Source: an uncultured Collinsella sp.
GTDB lineage: Bacteria; Actinomycetota; Coriobacteriia; Coriobacteriales; Coriobacteriaceae
Assembly: GCA_958403395.1 (NCBI GenBank)
Contig: CATXXF010000045.1
Span: forward strand, 1-14,713
Direction of reading: 5' to 3'
DNA: 14,713 nucleotides
The position numbers and the translations under genes are program-made. This document shows, one piece after another, positions 14,021 to 14,713 of this stretch (position 1 is the stretch's first letter; the number at the start of each line of letters is the position of its first letter). Below the pieces are notes generated by a model that made no database searches, was not told the origin of the DNA, and saw nothing but the letters and a program-made list of their open reading frames with translations.

Positions 14021-14713
14021 TTAGGCGTTCTTGCTCATGACCTCGTCCACGATGGACTTGGGCGCGGGCTCATAAGAGTCGAACTGCATCGTGTAGGATG
14101 CACGGCCCTGGGTCTGGGAGCGAAGGTCGGTAGCGTAACCGAACATCTCGCCCAGCGGCACCTTGGCACGGATGAGCTTGCTGTTCTTGCGATCCTCCAT
14201 GCCCTCGATCTTGCCGCGGCGACCGGAGAGGTTGCCCATAACGTCGCCCATGTACTGCTCGGGGGTCTCGACCTCGACAGCCATGATCGGCTCGAGCAGC
14301 TGCGGATCGGACTTCTTGAGGGCATCCTTGATAGCCATGGAACCGGCGATCTTGAAGGCGGCCTCGGAGGAGTCGACCTCGTGGTAAGAACCGTCGAACA
14401 GGGTGACCTTAACGTCGAGGACCGGGAAGCCGGCGATAACACCGGTGTTCAGGGCCTCCTGGATGCCCTTGTCGATGGACGGGATGTACTCCTTGGGCAC
14501 GACGCCGCCGACGATAGCGTTGACGAACTCGTAGCCGAAGCCCTCCTCCATCTTCTCGAGCTTGATGACGGCGTGGCCGTACTGACCGCGACCGCCGGAC
14601 TGACGGACGAACTTGCCCTCAGCCTTCTCGACGTCGTGACCAGCGGTCTCGCGGTAGGCAACCTGGGGCTTACCAACGTTAGCGTCAACCTTGAACTCGC
14701 GGAGCAGACGGTC
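14021..14713 (-). CDS. fusA: Elongation factor G, C-terminal part (cut by window edge)
   Basis: The last 230 codons of EF-G, the GTPase that drives ribosomal translocation. The frame runs open to the right edge, and the missing N-terminal GTPase domain lies outside the window. Visible parts are domain IV, starting at REFKVDANVGKPQVAYRET, with KFVRQSGGRGQYGHAVIKLE and the tip segment YHEVDSSEAAFKIAGS, then domain V with EVETPEQYMGDVMGNLSGRRG and GEMFGYATDLRSQTQGRASY. The gene ends with MSKNA and TAA. Codon choice is narrow (GAG, AAG, CGC, CTC, ATC), as expected of a highly expressed gene. It is followed directly by rpsJ with no tuf between. Confidence 0.97.
   Translation of the reverse strand, partial: DRLLREFKVDANVGKPQVAYRETAGHDVEKAEGKFVRQSGGRGQYGHAVIKLEKMEEGFGYEFVNAIVGGVVPKEYIPSIDKGIQEALNTGVIAGFPVLDVKVTLFDGSYHEVDSSEAAFKIAGSMAIKDALKKSDPQLLEPIMAVEVETPEQYMGDVMGNLSGRRGKIEGMEDRKNSKLIRAKVPLGEMFGYATDLRSQTQGRASYTMQFDSYEPAPKSIVDEVMSKNA

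Overview
The window looks like part of a Coriobacteriia chromosome (Actinomycetota), most likely Collinsella or a close relative. This assignment is an inference from high GC, dense GC-rich coding, and gene content; no rRNA or other decisive marker is present. Nearly everything is on the minus strand. The only plus-strand gene is the biotin protein ligase birA.

Layout from left to right. Positions 1-121 form a long hairpin with perfect 27-bp arms that probably runs off the left edge. Next comes a two-gene minus-strand unit: a manganese-exporter-like cation diffusion facilitator (845-2005), followed downstream by a histidine phosphatase (179-805). A terminator and a second short inverted repeat (2083-2141) separate this unit from a lone PTS EIIC permease (2150-3364), which sits 40 nt behind a fatty-acid operon with no visible terminator between them.

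The centre (3405-12583) is a complete type II fatty-acid synthesis operon, read right to left: fabH, acpP, fabK, fabD, fabG, fabF, accB, fabZ, accC and a fused accD-accA gene. The encoded enzymes make malonyl-CoA (AccB, AccC, AccDA), move malonyl to the carrier protein (FabD, AcpP), start the chain (FabH), and run the cycle of condensation, reduction, dehydration and enoyl reduction (FabF, FabG, FabZ, FabK). Gaps are short and two gene pairs overlap, so one transcript and translational coupling are likely. The order matches the fab operon of streptococci and relatives, which is notable if the host is an actinobacterium.

birA (12760-13536) diverges from fabH and encodes the enzyme that biotinylates AccB. 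The shared intergenic region holds two near-identical 19-bp repeats, each containing a TGTTGAC-GT-GTTWACA inverted repeat. I read them as operators for an unidentified regulator. Their shape resembles a Rex redox-repressor box.

A strong bidirectional terminator (13596-13632) lies between birA and the convergent unit fusA (3' part only) - rpsJ. Ribosomal protein S10 here closes the str-type unit behind EF-G, with no tuf between them and no rplC after it, and it appears to use a TTG start. I saw no tRNA, rRNA, CRISPR array, transposase or phage gene. No stretch over 300 bases lacks a gene.
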